A DNA stretch of 64,000 nt from Novosphingobium guangzhouense (GTDB lineage Bacteria; Pseudomonadota; Alphaproteobacteria; Sphingomonadales; Sphingomonadaceae), in assembly GCF_002896965.1 (NCBI RefSeq), contig NZ_LYMM01000084.1, positions 1 through 64,000 of the forward strand, written 5' to 3'. This document shows positions 44,880 to 53,700 of the stretch, one piece after another; position 1 is the first letter of the stretch, and each line of letters opens with the position of its first letter. The translations under genes and the position numbers were made by a program. Under the pieces are notes generated by a model, which was given only the letters and a program-made list of their open reading frames with translations, was not told the DNA's origin and ran no database searches.

Positions 44880-45497
44880 TCAGGTTTCCGCAGTACGCGT
44901 CGGGGATGGCAGATCGAGCACCAGAAGGAGGCGCGCGACGCCGGTTCCTGCGATCGGGGGCGAGCGGTGAAGGATTGCAGGAGTTTCAGCCCAGATCCGT
45001 CCTTTGAATATTCCGACGTCGCCGGCTCGCAGGTGGTTGATCGGCTCCTCGGGCCCGGCCTCTGCCTCGATCCATTGTGTGCCGGGCTCAGTCAGCGGCA
45101 TCAGCAGGCGGGCCCTGACGTTGTCCATGTGGAACTTGCGGCAGGCATCGGTTTCGACGATCTCAAGCCGCATCCGGATGGACTTGGTTTGCATGATCCG
45201 GGCGTACCTAAGGGCGAGGGCGGTGATCTCATGGCCCAGCGCGGAATGCGGACCCTCGGGATAGCCTGCTTGCAGCAATTTCGCAGGCAATGTGCAGGCC
45301 AAGCTTTCCACGGGCAGGGTCTCCTGCACGTCGTCGATCCCATCGTAATCTAGGCTGTCGAGCCAATCGAGGTCACGCGGTCGGGCGCGCTGCCACACGG
45401 CAAGATGAACATGACTGTCACGGATGCGGCCAAGTACGGCGGCATCTTCATCCGCGATCCACGCGGCGCGGGTGCGTTCGAGCGTCGTGATGTTCAC
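44880..45497 (-). CDS. DUF1826 protein
   Basis: A 205-residue protein beginning at GTG 45497, in a GTGA overlap with the GTPase stop; longer in-frame readings are Arg/Pro-rich shadow of the GTPase gene. Visible segments include FHMDNVRARLL near 123 and LLVLDLP near the end. DUF1826 genes are commonly adjacent to COG0523 GTPases under Zur control. HMD in this position recalls the metal-binding HxD of cupin-type 2-oxoglutarate oxygenases, but that is an inference. Probably part of the zinc-starvation response. Confidence 0.82.
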   Translation of the reverse strand: MNITTLERTRAAWIADEDAAVLGRIRDSHVHLAVWQRARPRDLDWLDSLDYDGIDDVQETLPVESLACTLPAKLLQAGYPEGPHSALGHEITALALRYARIMQTKSIRMRLEIVETDACRKFHMDNVRARLLMPLTEPGTQWIEAEAGPEEPINHLRAGDVGIFKGRIWAETPAILHRSPPIAGTGVARLLLVLDLPSPTRTAET

Positions 45498-46738
45498 TCT
45501 GCCGCCTCCAGCTGTTCGCCCCAGGCGGGGAACGGGTCGCGCAGACCCTGCCACCGGGCGGGGACGAAGGTGTCGACCGGCAGCAGGCATGCGTCCAGCC
45601 GGGTGCGGATGCGGGCCTCGTCCATGCCGATGCCGATGAACACCAGCTCCTGCCGTCGGTCGCCCCAGATCTGGTCCCAGTGCCGGGCGACGAACTTCTC
45701 GAAGCGATCGTCTTCGGGCCACTGGTTCTTGGGGATGCTGCCCCACCAGCGCCCCATGCGCGAGGTCATGGTCTGTGCGCCCGCGACGGCCAGTTCGCCG
45801 ACCCAGTCGGGCCGCGTCGCCAGCCAGAAATGCCCCTTGGCACGAACCACTGCATCAAGCCCGTCGCCAGTCAAGAAGGCATGGAATAGCGCAGGATCGA
45901 AGGGGCGCCGGGCGCGGTAGACGAAGCTTTCGATCCCGTACTCCTCGGTCTCCGGTACGTGCCTAGCATAGCCATAGAGTTCCTTGGCCCAGAGCGGGTT
46001 TTGCGCCGCCTTCTCCTCGTCGAACAGGCCGGTATCAAGGATCGCATTGAGCGGGACGCGGCCCTGATCGCAGGTCAGGATACGCGCATCGGCGTTGAGG
46101 CTGGCCACAAGCTTCCTGACCACCGCCAACTGCTCCGCAGTGACCGAGGAGGCCTTGTTGACGATCACGACGTCGGCAAACTCGATCTGCTCGACCAGCA
46201 GGCCGACAAGGCTGCGCGTGTCATCCTCACCCAAAGCCTCACCGCGATCGGCAAGGAAGTCCTGGCTGGAATAGTCTTTCAGCAGGTTGATCGCGTCGAC
46301 CACGGTGACCATCGTGTCGAGGCGGGCGACATCGCCAAGCGACAGGCCGGCCTCGTCGCGAAACGAGAAGGTGCTGGCGACGGGCAGCGGCTCGGAAATG
46401 CCGGTGCTCTCGATCACCAGATAATCGAAACGGCCCGCGTCGGCGAGCGCGCGGACCTCCTGCAAAAGATCATCGCGCAGGGTGCAGCAGATGCAGCCAT
46501 TGGTCATCTCGACCAGCGTTTCTTCGGATCGCGCCAGCGCCGCATCGCCGCCGCGGACAAGGTCGGCGTCGATGTTCACTTCGGACATGTCGTTGACGAT
46601 GACCGCCACGCGCCGCCCTTCGCGATTGGCGAGGATATGGTTGAGCAGCGTCGTCTTGCCCGCGCCGAGAAAGCCGGACAGGACAGTGACGGGCAGCTTC
46701 CCGCTATTTGCGGGCGAGGGAGTGCGAGAGAGTGTCAT
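45494..46738 (-). CDS. zigA: G3E-family (COG0523) GTPase, ZigA-type zinc metallochaperone
   Basis: A 414-residue GTPase: Walker A GFLGAGKTT (about 22-30), the metal-binding GCICC motif near 80-84, the ESTGISEP switch near 109, NKAS guanine-specificity motif near 192, and a C-terminal CobW domain. It delivers zinc to target proteins when zinc is short. The ATG at 46738 is chosen; a TTG further upstream overlaps the palindrome. It is first of a two-gene operon with DUF1826 and divergent from a MerC-like gene across a Zur-like palindrome. Confidence 0.9.
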   Translation of the reverse strand: MTLSRTPSPANSGKLPVTVLSGFLGAGKTTLLNHILANREGRRVAVIVNDMSEVNIDADLVRGGDAALARSEETLVEMTNGCICCTLRDDLLQEVRALADAGRFDYLVIESTGISEPLPVASTFSFRDEAGLSLGDVARLDTMVTVVDAINLLKDYSSQDFLADRGEALGEDDTRSLVGLLVEQIEFADVVIVNKASSVTAEQLAVVRKLVASLNADARILTCDQGRVPLNAILDTGLFDEEKAAQNPLWAKELYGYARHVPETEEYGIESFVYRARRPFDPALFHAFLTGDGLDAVVRAKGHFWLATRPDWVGELAVAGAQTMTSRMGRWWGSIPKNQWPEDDRFEKFVARHWDQIWGDRRQELVFIGIGMDEARIRTRLDACLLPVDTFVPARWQGLRDPFPAWGEQLEAAE

Positions 46739-46754
46739 GGAGCCTCTTGCGTTC

Positions 46755-46773
46755 AATGATACGGTATATCATT
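46755..46773. promoter_or_regulatory. Zur-like palindrome between zigA and the merC-like gene
   Basis: AATGATA (46755-46761), five bases, TATCATT (46767-46773) form a perfect palindrome placed between two divergent genes whose homologues belong to zinc regulons. No zur gene is visible in the window. Confidence 0.65.
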
Positions 46774-46790
46774 ACAATGCAGCAGGGCAG

Positions 46791-47219
46791 ATGGAAAGGC
46801 TTATGTTGAAAATGGATTCCCGACCCGCCGTGGGCAACTGGCTCGACGGCGCCGCGACTTGCGCCTCCGCCGCGTGCCTCATTCACTGCCTCGTGCTGCC
46901 GCTGATCATCGCCGCATTGCCCAGCCTTGCCGGAAGCATCGATCCGGGAGAGCGCTTTCATGCGCTCGTTCTGGCTTTCGCGATTCCCACCAGCGCATTG
47001 GCACTTGTTCCGGGCTGGCGCGCAAGTGGGGCAGCCGGGCCGCTGTCCTGTGGACTGGTGGGGCTTGTGCTTCTCGCGATCGGTGTCGCCATCGAGGGCA
47101 GCGAGGTAGTGGAGACTTCAATGACCGTCGTGGGCAGCCTGTGTCTGGCAGGGGCGCACTTCGCCAACTGGCGGCTGCGGCGGGCACAATGCCTTGGAGG
47201 GGACGGCTGCCCTTGCTGA
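46791..47219 (+). CDS. MerC-domain membrane protein
   Basis: A 142-residue (or 138 or 135, from ATGs at 46803 and 46812) protein with four hydrophobic segments. The first contains CASAACLIHCLVLP, the MerC-type Cys-x2-His-Cys pattern. The C terminus ends in a Cys cluster (QCLGGDGCPC). MerC proteins carry mercury in mer operons, but no mer genes are present; next to zigA and the Zur-like site, zinc or another soft metal is more likely. Function inferred from location. Confidence 0.8.
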   Translation: MERLMLKMDSRPAVGNWLDGAATCASAACLIHCLVLPLIIAALPSLAGSIDPGERFHALVLAFAIPTSALALVPGWRASGAAGPLSCGLVGLVLLAIGVAIEGSEVVETSMTVVGSLCLAGAHFANWRLRRAQCLGGDGCPC

Positions 47220-47274
47220 CGGGCGGCACCCGGCATGTCAGGCCGGGTGCTGCGCTATATCCGGTAGGGCTGGT

Positions 47275-48168
47275 TCAGCCAAAGACCATGGCGCGATGGG
47301 CAGAGGTTCCGGCGGTAACCCCATCGGCAACGGCCCAACTGACACTATGCGGTGCGCGCGCGATGTCGCCCGCGGCATAGATGCCCGGCACACTGGTCAT
47401 CTTTTCCCCATCGGTGCGGATGACCGGGCCCATCGGCGTTTCGTCGATGGCGAGGTCCAGTTGATCCGCCAGCGGACTGGAAAGACACGATCGCGGCGCA
47501 ATGTAGAGCGCATCGATGGCTGCGCGTCGTCCGTCGTCGAGGCGGATGGAAGACAGCGATGTGCCTTGCCCTTCAAGTGCTGCCACCCGACCGGCTTCGA
47601 CCTTGATCTTGCGTTCGGCGAGCTTTTGCGCGGCTTCCGGTTCAAGTTCGGCACCGTCAAGGTAGAGCGTCACAGGCCCCCATTCGGCAACGATAAGCGC
47701 CTGATGGACGGACATTTCGGTACGATATAGTACGCCCAACTGCCGGTCGCTGAACTCTATGCCGTGGCAATAGGGGCAATGAAGGACCGTCTGACCCCAA
47801 CGCTCCTGCAGGCCCGGAATCTCGGGAAGTTCGTCTCTAAGCCCGAATGCGAGGATGATCTTGCCCGCGCGCAATATGCGCCCGCTTGCCATGGTCACGG
47901 CAAAACCGGCATTCTCGCGGCTGGCCGCGACCGCTTCGTCCTGAAGAAGCGCTGCGGTGGGGTAAGCGTCCAGCTGCTTGCGCGCGGCGGCCAGGATCTC
48001 CAGCGGATTGCTGCCGTCCTGGCCCAGAAAGCCGTGAGACGCCTTTGCGAACCGATTGCGCGGTCGGCGGGTATCGACGACGCAGACCTTGCGGCGAGCG
48101 CGTGCAAGGTAAGTGGCGGCGGCCAGACCGGCAAAGCCGCCGCCGATGACGATGGCATCATGATCCAT
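47275..48168 (-). CDS. NAD(P)/FAD-dependent oxidoreductase, thioredoxin-reductase-like
   Basis: A 297-residue flavoprotein with FAD-binding GGGFAG near 9-14, redox-active CPYC in HCPYCHG near 134, and the second FAD motif GIYAAGDIA near 265. The usual NADPH-binding GxGxxA is weak (VLYRTEMSVHQALIVAEWG), as in some relatives. Start ATG 48168 lies inside the 3' end of the rrf2-like gene (stop at 48158), so the two are coupled. Likely reduces a small disulfide or electrophile; substrate unknown. Confidence 0.88.
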   Translation of the reverse strand: MDHDAIVIGGGFAGLAAATYLARARRKVCVVDTRRPRNRFAKASHGFLGQDGSNPLEILAAARKQLDAYPTAALLQDEAVAASRENAGFAVTMASGRILRAGKIILAFGLRDELPEIPGLQERWGQTVLHCPYCHGIEFSDRQLGVLYRTEMSVHQALIVAEWGPVTLYLDGAELEPEAAQKLAERKIKVEAGRVAALEGQGTSLSSIRLDDGRRAAIDALYIAPRSCLSSPLADQLDLAIDETPMGPVIRTDGEKMTSVPGIYAAGDIARAPHSVSWAVADGVTAGTSAHRAMVFG

Positions 48169-48622
48169 GTTCGTTCTCCAGAGTAGGAAGGGCAGTGCGC
48201 CCAGACATGCGGGCGTGGAAATCGGCACTGAGATCGGCCAGCGTCACTTCGCCGAAGCGTTGCAACAAGATGGCCTCGGCGGCATCGAACGCCTGGCCCA
48301 GCGCCGCATTGACCGCCTGTTCGACAAGGCAGCCGGGGGCATCGGTCCTGTTGCCCATGGCAAGGATCTCCGGCTCTCCCAGTGCGTGATAGATGTCGCG
48401 CAAGGTCGTGCGGGAAAAGTCGCAGGCAATCGTCCAGCCACCGCCATGCCCCTTCTGCGAGCGAAGGAACCCCTGTTCGCGCAGCCCTGCCATGATCCGG
48501 CGGATCACGACCGGGTTCGTTGCCATCGCCGCAGCCAAAGCTTCGGAGGTGTGTGGGCCGGGCTGTTCGGCCATGTGCAGCAGCACATGGAGAACACCGG
48601 AAAGGCGGCTGTCTCGTTTCAT
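48158..48622 (-). CDS. Rrf2-family transcriptional regulator
   Basis: A 154-residue regulator with an N-terminal winged helix (HVLLHMAEQPGPHTSEALAAAMATNPVVIRRIMAGL and GGGWTIA). Of the three cysteines that bind Fe-S in IscR/NsrR only one lies in the corresponding segment (PGCLVEQAV), so an iron-sulfur sensor is unlikely; it may be a YwnA/HypR-like redox sensor. It overlaps the flavoprotein gene, which it probably controls. A near-palindrome GTAAT-N7-GTTAC at 48623-48639 starts next to its ATG. Confidence 0.88.
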   Translation of the reverse strand: MKRDSRLSGVLHVLLHMAEQPGPHTSEALAAAMATNPVVIRRIMAGLREQGFLRSQKGHGGGWTIACDFSRTTLRDIYHALGEPEILAMGNRTDAPGCLVEQAVNAALGQAFDAAEAILLQRFGEVTLADLSADFHARMSGRTALPTLENEHGS

Positions 48623-48639
48623 GTAATAATATATGTTAC
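48623..48639. promoter_or_regulatory. Candidate Rrf2 operator
   Basis: GTAAT-N7-GTTAC is a near-palindrome (one mismatch in five) in an AT-rich tract immediately upstream of the rrf2-like start. Position fits autorepression. Confidence 0.35.
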
Positions 48640-48685
48640 GTGATTATCCCGGCGTCAAGAGCTGGCCGGTTGATGTGTCTAAATA

Positions 48686-48701
48686 TGATGATATAACATC
48701 A
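48686..48701. promoter_or_regulatory. Palindrome upstream of the TonB-receptor/CobN operon
   Basis: TGATG-ATATAA-CATCA is a perfect 16-bp palindrome 92 bases before the receptor start. It resembles a Fur/Zur-family site but differs from the TGATA-N5-TATCA form at 46757 and 58463. Binding protein unknown; zinc or iron control is plausible. Confidence 0.45.
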
Positions 48702-48793
48702 CTCGAATCGCTGCCGTCCTGTACGGATCAGACGGCTGGTGCGCGATGTCATCGCGGCCGTTCGGCGATGTGGGCCGCATATTCGGGGGTTTG

Positions 48794-50764
48794 ATGAAGA
48801 AGCTGGTTATTGCAGCGGCTCTGCCGCTGGCCGTTGTCGTGCATGGTGCGCAGGCAGCGGAGCAGGATGATTCCGCGACGATCAGGAACGAGCGCCGCGC
48901 TGCCGTTTCCGGCCGCGAGATCGTGGTGACGGCGACGCGCACGCAGCAGGAGATCGCGCAGGCGCCGGCATCGATGTCGGTGGTGACCGGCCCTGAATTG
49001 CGCCGCCGTCCGGTGCAGGATCTTGCCGAGGCGCTGGAGAACGAGCCGGGCCTTACCATCAATGGCGTCGGCATGACCCGGCGCGGCATCTCGATCCGTG
49101 GCATGTCGAACGAGCACCTGCTGACGCTGGTGGACGGACGCCGCATCACCGATTCCTCGGCCAACATGGCGCACGTCGATTTCGATCTTGGTTGGGTGCC
49201 CAGCATTGCGATCGACCGCATTGAAGTGGTGCGCGGCCCCCTTTCGGCGCTTTACGGTTCCGAGGCGCTGGCAGGCGTAGTCAATGTCATCACGCGCCGC
49301 CCGGAAACGCGGCTGGAGGCGAGCGCGCTGGCGCTGCAGGGCTTCCGCGATGGCAAGGGCGGCGATACCTCTCAGCTTTCGGCCATGGTCGGCGGGCCGA
49401 TCATCGAGGACACGCTGGGTGTCGTGGCCTGGGGCGAGTACCGCCGGCGCAGCCGCACGACGAGCGAGGCCGACCCTCTCCAGAGCGAACTGGAGGCGCG
49501 CGAGGCGCTGAGCGGCAGCGTCATCGCCTGGTGGAAGCCGGCGCCGGGCCACCGCATCGAGATCGGTCAGGCCGTCAGCGATGATGATCGCGCGCGCGAT
49601 ACCGTCACCACAGGCACTGTCCCGGTCTATTACGAGTATCAGGACCATGTCACCCGCGCGCAGACGCACGGCAGCTATACCGGCACTTTCGATTGGGGCG
49701 AAGTGCAGGCCCGCGTCTATCGATCGGTGCTGGAGCGCGATAACGAGCGCGACCGGAACCAGACGCCGACCCAACCGACCCGCGCAGTCGATTTCGTGGC
49801 CGATGCGCGCGTGACGCTCAATGCGTTCGCGGGCAACAAGCTGACGCTGGGCGCCGAACATCGCAATGAGTTCCTGCGTGATTCCACCATCAACACCGCA
49901 GGTGAAGACAGCGTCAATCATGACGCGCTGTTCGTGCAGGACGAATGGAGCTTTGGGGGGCTGGGTTCGCTGACCGTCGGCAGCCGCTTCGATCATCACC
50001 CGGCCTATGGCTGGCAGACCAGCCCGCGCGCTTACCTGACGCTTACGCCGGTCGAGGGGCTCGTGCTGCGCGGCGGTGCGGGCAAGGCGTTCAAGGCACC
50101 GAGCCTCAAGCAGCTGTCGCTGGGCTACATCACCGTTGCAGCGGGCGGGCGGTTCATCATTACCGGCAACCCGGATCTCAAGCCCGAAACCAACACCGCC
50201 TATGAACTGGGCGCGGCCTATTACGGGAAGGGCTGGCATCTTGGCGCGACGCTGTTCCAGAACGACCTCAAGGGGCTTGTCCAGACGATCTGCGTGGAAA
50301 GCTGCAGCATTCGCGGGCAGGAACGGCGCGCCTATGTCAACGTCGACAAGGCCCGCATCCGCGGGGTCGAACTGAGCGGGGAATGGATGCCGTTGGAAAG
50401 CCTGTCGCTTTCGGCAAGCTACACTTACGTCGATCCGCAGGATATCTCGAACGATCAGTCGCTGGCCGAACGGCCCAACCACAGCGCCAAATGGAAAGTG
50501 GCCTGGGATTTCCTGCCTGGCAGTACGGTCAACCTGCGTGGCCGCTATATCGGCAGGCAAACGATCTACAGCGGCACCACCGCGATCCGGCTTGACGGCT
50601 ATGACTTGTGGTCGGCCGACGTCAGCCACGACCTGACCGAGCGCGTCACGCTGAAGGCCGGTGTCGATAACGTGTTCAGGAAGCGGCTCGCGGAAACCTC
50701 GGCGCTTTATACTTATGCCGAGCCGGGACGGGTGTTCTTCGTCGGTCTTGGCGCGAACTTTTGA
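48794..50764 (+). CDS. TonB-dependent receptor of a CobN-like system
   Basis: A 656-residue receptor, start MKKLVIAA with GGGGG upstream, signal peptide to about residue 21 (AQAA). Plug about 35-150 (IVVTATRTQQEIAQAP, RGMSNEHLLTLVDGRR, YGSEALAGVVNVITRR), barrel to the terminal VGLGANF. The pattern is BtuB/HmuR-like. FKAP and NPDL boxes typical of haem receptors are both recognisable, but the His usually found between them is not visible. It is four bases from the CobN-like gene, so the ligand is probably a metal-tetrapyrrole or metal chelate processed by it. Confidence 0.88.
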   Translation: MKKLVIAAALPLAVVVHGAQAAEQDDSATIRNERRAAVSGREIVVTATRTQQEIAQAPASMSVVTGPELRRRPVQDLAEALENEPGLTINGVGMTRRGISIRGMSNEHLLTLVDGRRITDSSANMAHVDFDLGWVPSIAIDRIEVVRGPLSALYGSEALAGVVNVITRRPETRLEASALALQGFRDGKGGDTSQLSAMVGGPIIEDTLGVVAWGEYRRRSRTTSEADPLQSELEAREALSGSVIAWWKPAPGHRIEIGQAVSDDDRARDTVTTGTVPVYYEYQDHVTRAQTHGSYTGTFDWGEVQARVYRSVLERDNERDRNQTPTQPTRAVDFVADARVTLNAFAGNKLTLGAEHRNEFLRDSTINTAGEDSVNHDALFVQDEWSFGGLGSLTVGSRFDHHPAYGWQTSPRAYLTLTPVEGLVLRGGAGKAFKAPSLKQLSLGYITVAAGGRFIITGNPDLKPETNTAYELGAAYYGKGWHLGATLFQNDLKGLVQTICVESCSIRGQERRAYVNVDKARIRGVELSGEWMPLESLSLSASYTYVDPQDISNDQSLAERPNHSAKWKVAWDFLPGSTVNLRGRYIGRQTIYSGTTAIRLDGYDLWSADVSHDLTERVTLKAGVDNVFRKRLAETSALYTYAEPGRVFFVGLGANF

Positions 50765-50768
50765 TCCG

Positions 50769-53700
50769 ATGCAGCGCTGGTTGACCCTGCTGCTGGCTCT
50801 GCTGGCGCTTGTTCCTTCTCCATCGGATGCAGCGGATGTGCCGCCTCCGACCGTGCGTATCTTGAGCACCGGCTTCGTGCTGCCTGCCAAGTTCGCCCGT
50901 CTCGCGCAGTGGGCCGAGGCGGAGGGCTATCGCCTCGAATGGCGCTATGTCGACGATGGCACCGATAGTGCGAAGGTGGCTGCGGCAGGCGCGGACCTCA
51001 TCGTCATCGACGCTCCGCGTCCGAGCGACCGGGCGGCCGTCGAGAAAACGCTGGGGCCGCTGGCCGACCTGCAAGGCGCATGGATTGCGGTGGGCGGCGG
51101 CCCTCCTGCATCGGGCGGGCTGCCGCAGGGCGCTGCCCGGCGCCTGATCGGCTATTATGCAGGGGGTGGCGAGGCAAACCTCAGGGGCTTCGTGAAGGCG
51201 GTTCCTCTGGCGTTGGCGGGTGACGATCTGTCTGCGTTGCCGCCGCCGCAGCCTTTGCCTGCTGGTGGGCTCTACCATCCGCAGGCCCCGTCAGTCTTCG
51301 CCGATGCAGGTGCCTTCGCCGCATGGAACACGCCGCGAGGAACGCGCCCCGTGGTCGCCTTCGCCATTTCCGAGGGGCAGATCCGCGACATGCAGACAAG
51401 CGTGATCGACGCACTTGCCCGCAGTGCCGAGGCGCGAGGACTGGCGCCGGCGTTCTTCTGGTACGACGAGCGCGATCCGCAGGCGCTGACCAAAGTCCTG
51501 CGCCCGCTTGATGCGCAAGTGCTGGTGAACCTCACTCACATGCAGGACGGTGATGCGCGCAAGGCCGAGTTCGAGTCATTGGGCATCCCTGTGCTGCAGG
51601 GCCTTGTCGATCGCGCGATGACGCCGGGGCAATGGCGCGCAGCCTCCTCCGGCATCTCGGGGGCGAGCGCGGCTGTGATGCTGACCGGGCCGGAAAGCTG
51701 GGGCATCTCCGACCCCCTCGTCATCGGCGCGGTCGAGAACGGCGAGCCGGTGCCGATCCCCGAACAGATCGAACTGATGACGGCGAAGCTGGCGCGGCTG
51801 GTGGCGCTGCGCCACGCCCCGGCATCGGACAAGCATATCGCGCTGTTCTTCTGGAACTACCCTGTGGGTGAGCGCAACCTTGCTGCCTCCAACCTCAACC
51901 TGCCGCTCAGCCTTGCGAAAATGTCGCGCGATCTGGCGGCGGCGGGATACGATGTGAAGCCCGGCGAGGAGGCTGACCTGATTGCTGCCGGACAGGCGAT
52001 GCTGGGCGGGCTCTATCACCCCGAGAAGCTGGCTGAGCTTGCCGCGCGCGGTCTTGCCGATCGCCTGCCGCTTGCGCAGTACAAGGCGTGGTTGGCAACG
52101 TTGCCGCAGGCGCAGCAGGCGGCGATCATGCAGCATTGGGGGCGGCCCGAGGACAGCCCTGCGCTTGGGAACGGGGCGTTCCTCATCCCGCGCCTTGCGC
52201 TGGGCAAGCTGTCAGTCCTGCCGCAACCGCCGCGCGGGGGTGATCCGGCCAGGGCCTATCACGATACCAAGGTTCCGCCCGACCACCGCTACCTTGCGAC
52301 CTATCTGTGGGTGCGCACGCGCGGGCAGGCGGATGCGATCGTCCATTTCGGGACGCATGGCACGCAGGAGTGGACGCCCGGCAAGGATCGGGGCCTCTGG
52401 TCGGGGGACTACCCGATGCTGCTGGTGGGCGACATTCCGGTGTTCTACCCGTACATCCAGGACAACGTGGCCGAAGCGATCCAGGCGCGTCGGCGGGGCA
52501 GGGCGGTGACCGTCAGCCACCAGACACCCGCCTTCGCGCCGTCCGGCCTCTATGACGAATTGCGCGACATTCACGCGCTGATCCACCAGTACGCCCAGCT
52601 TGACGCAGGGCCGGTGCGTGAGCGCGTGGGACGCGAGATCGTGGCGCGGGCAACAGCTGCGCATTTCGATGCAGACCTTGGCTGGGACAAGGCACGGATC
52701 GCGCGCGATTTCGACGGCTATTATACCGCGTTGCATGACCGGCTGCATCAGATCGCCCGCGCGTCGGTTCCGCTGGGGCTGCATACTTTCGGCGAACCGG
52801 CGCAGGAGCAGCAGCGCCTGTCGACGGTGATGCAGCAGCTCGGCCCGGACTATCTCAAGGCGCTTGGACTGGACCCCGCAGAAGCCTTTGCCGAGGATTT
52901 CACCCAGATCGCCCGGACAGAGCCCTACCGCGTCCTCCATCGCTACCTGCGCGAGCGGGAAGATCCTGCGACCATCACCGATCCGGTCCTTCGCGCGCAA
53001 GTGGACAAGGCCCTCGTCTATGACCGCAACCTCGCCGCGCCGGGCGAGACCGAGGCGCTGCTGACCGGCCTTGCAGGAGGCTTCGTGCGCGCAGGGGCGG
53101 GCGGCGATCCCGTGCGTGAGCCCGACGTGCCCAGCGGGCGCAACCTCTATGCCTTCGATGCGCAGAAAGTGCCGACGCCTGCCGCTTATGCCGAAGGGGG
53201 CAGGGCGCTTGACCGGCTTGTCGCGGCCTATCGCGACAAGCACGGCGGGGCATGGCCGCGCAAGCTGGCGTTCTCGATGTTTTCGGGCGAGACGATCCGC
53301 ACGCTCGGTATCGGGGAGGGGCAGATCCTGCAGGCGCTTGGCCTGCGTCCGGTCTGGGGACGCGGCGGCAGGGTGGAGCGGCTGGAGATCGTACCTGCGC
53401 AAGAACTCGGCCGCCCGCGCATCGACGTGCTGGTGCAGCCAACCAGCGTCTATCGCGATCAGTTCGATGTCTTCATGCGCCTGCTGGCAGATGGCATAGA
53501 CCGGGTTGCCGCGCTCGACGAAAACACAGGCCCGGCCGCGAATGCGCGCGCCCTCGAACAGCGGCTGATCGCTTCCGGCATTGCGGCGGATCGTGCCCGA
53601 GAACTGGCACGGCTGCGCATCTTCACCAATGCACCGGGCGATTACGGTACGGGCCTTCCCGACCGCGTGGTCGCCGACGGGAAGGGAAGCTGGAAGGACG

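Noticed and set aside
46791..47219. Mercury-resistance operon
   Set aside because: Only a MerC-like gene is present; merR, merT, merP and merA are absent and the promoter carries a Zur-like site.
48749..50890. Minus-strand open frame of 713 codons
   Set aside because: Fully antisense to a well-supported TonB receptor; Arg/Ala-rich shadow without a family pattern.
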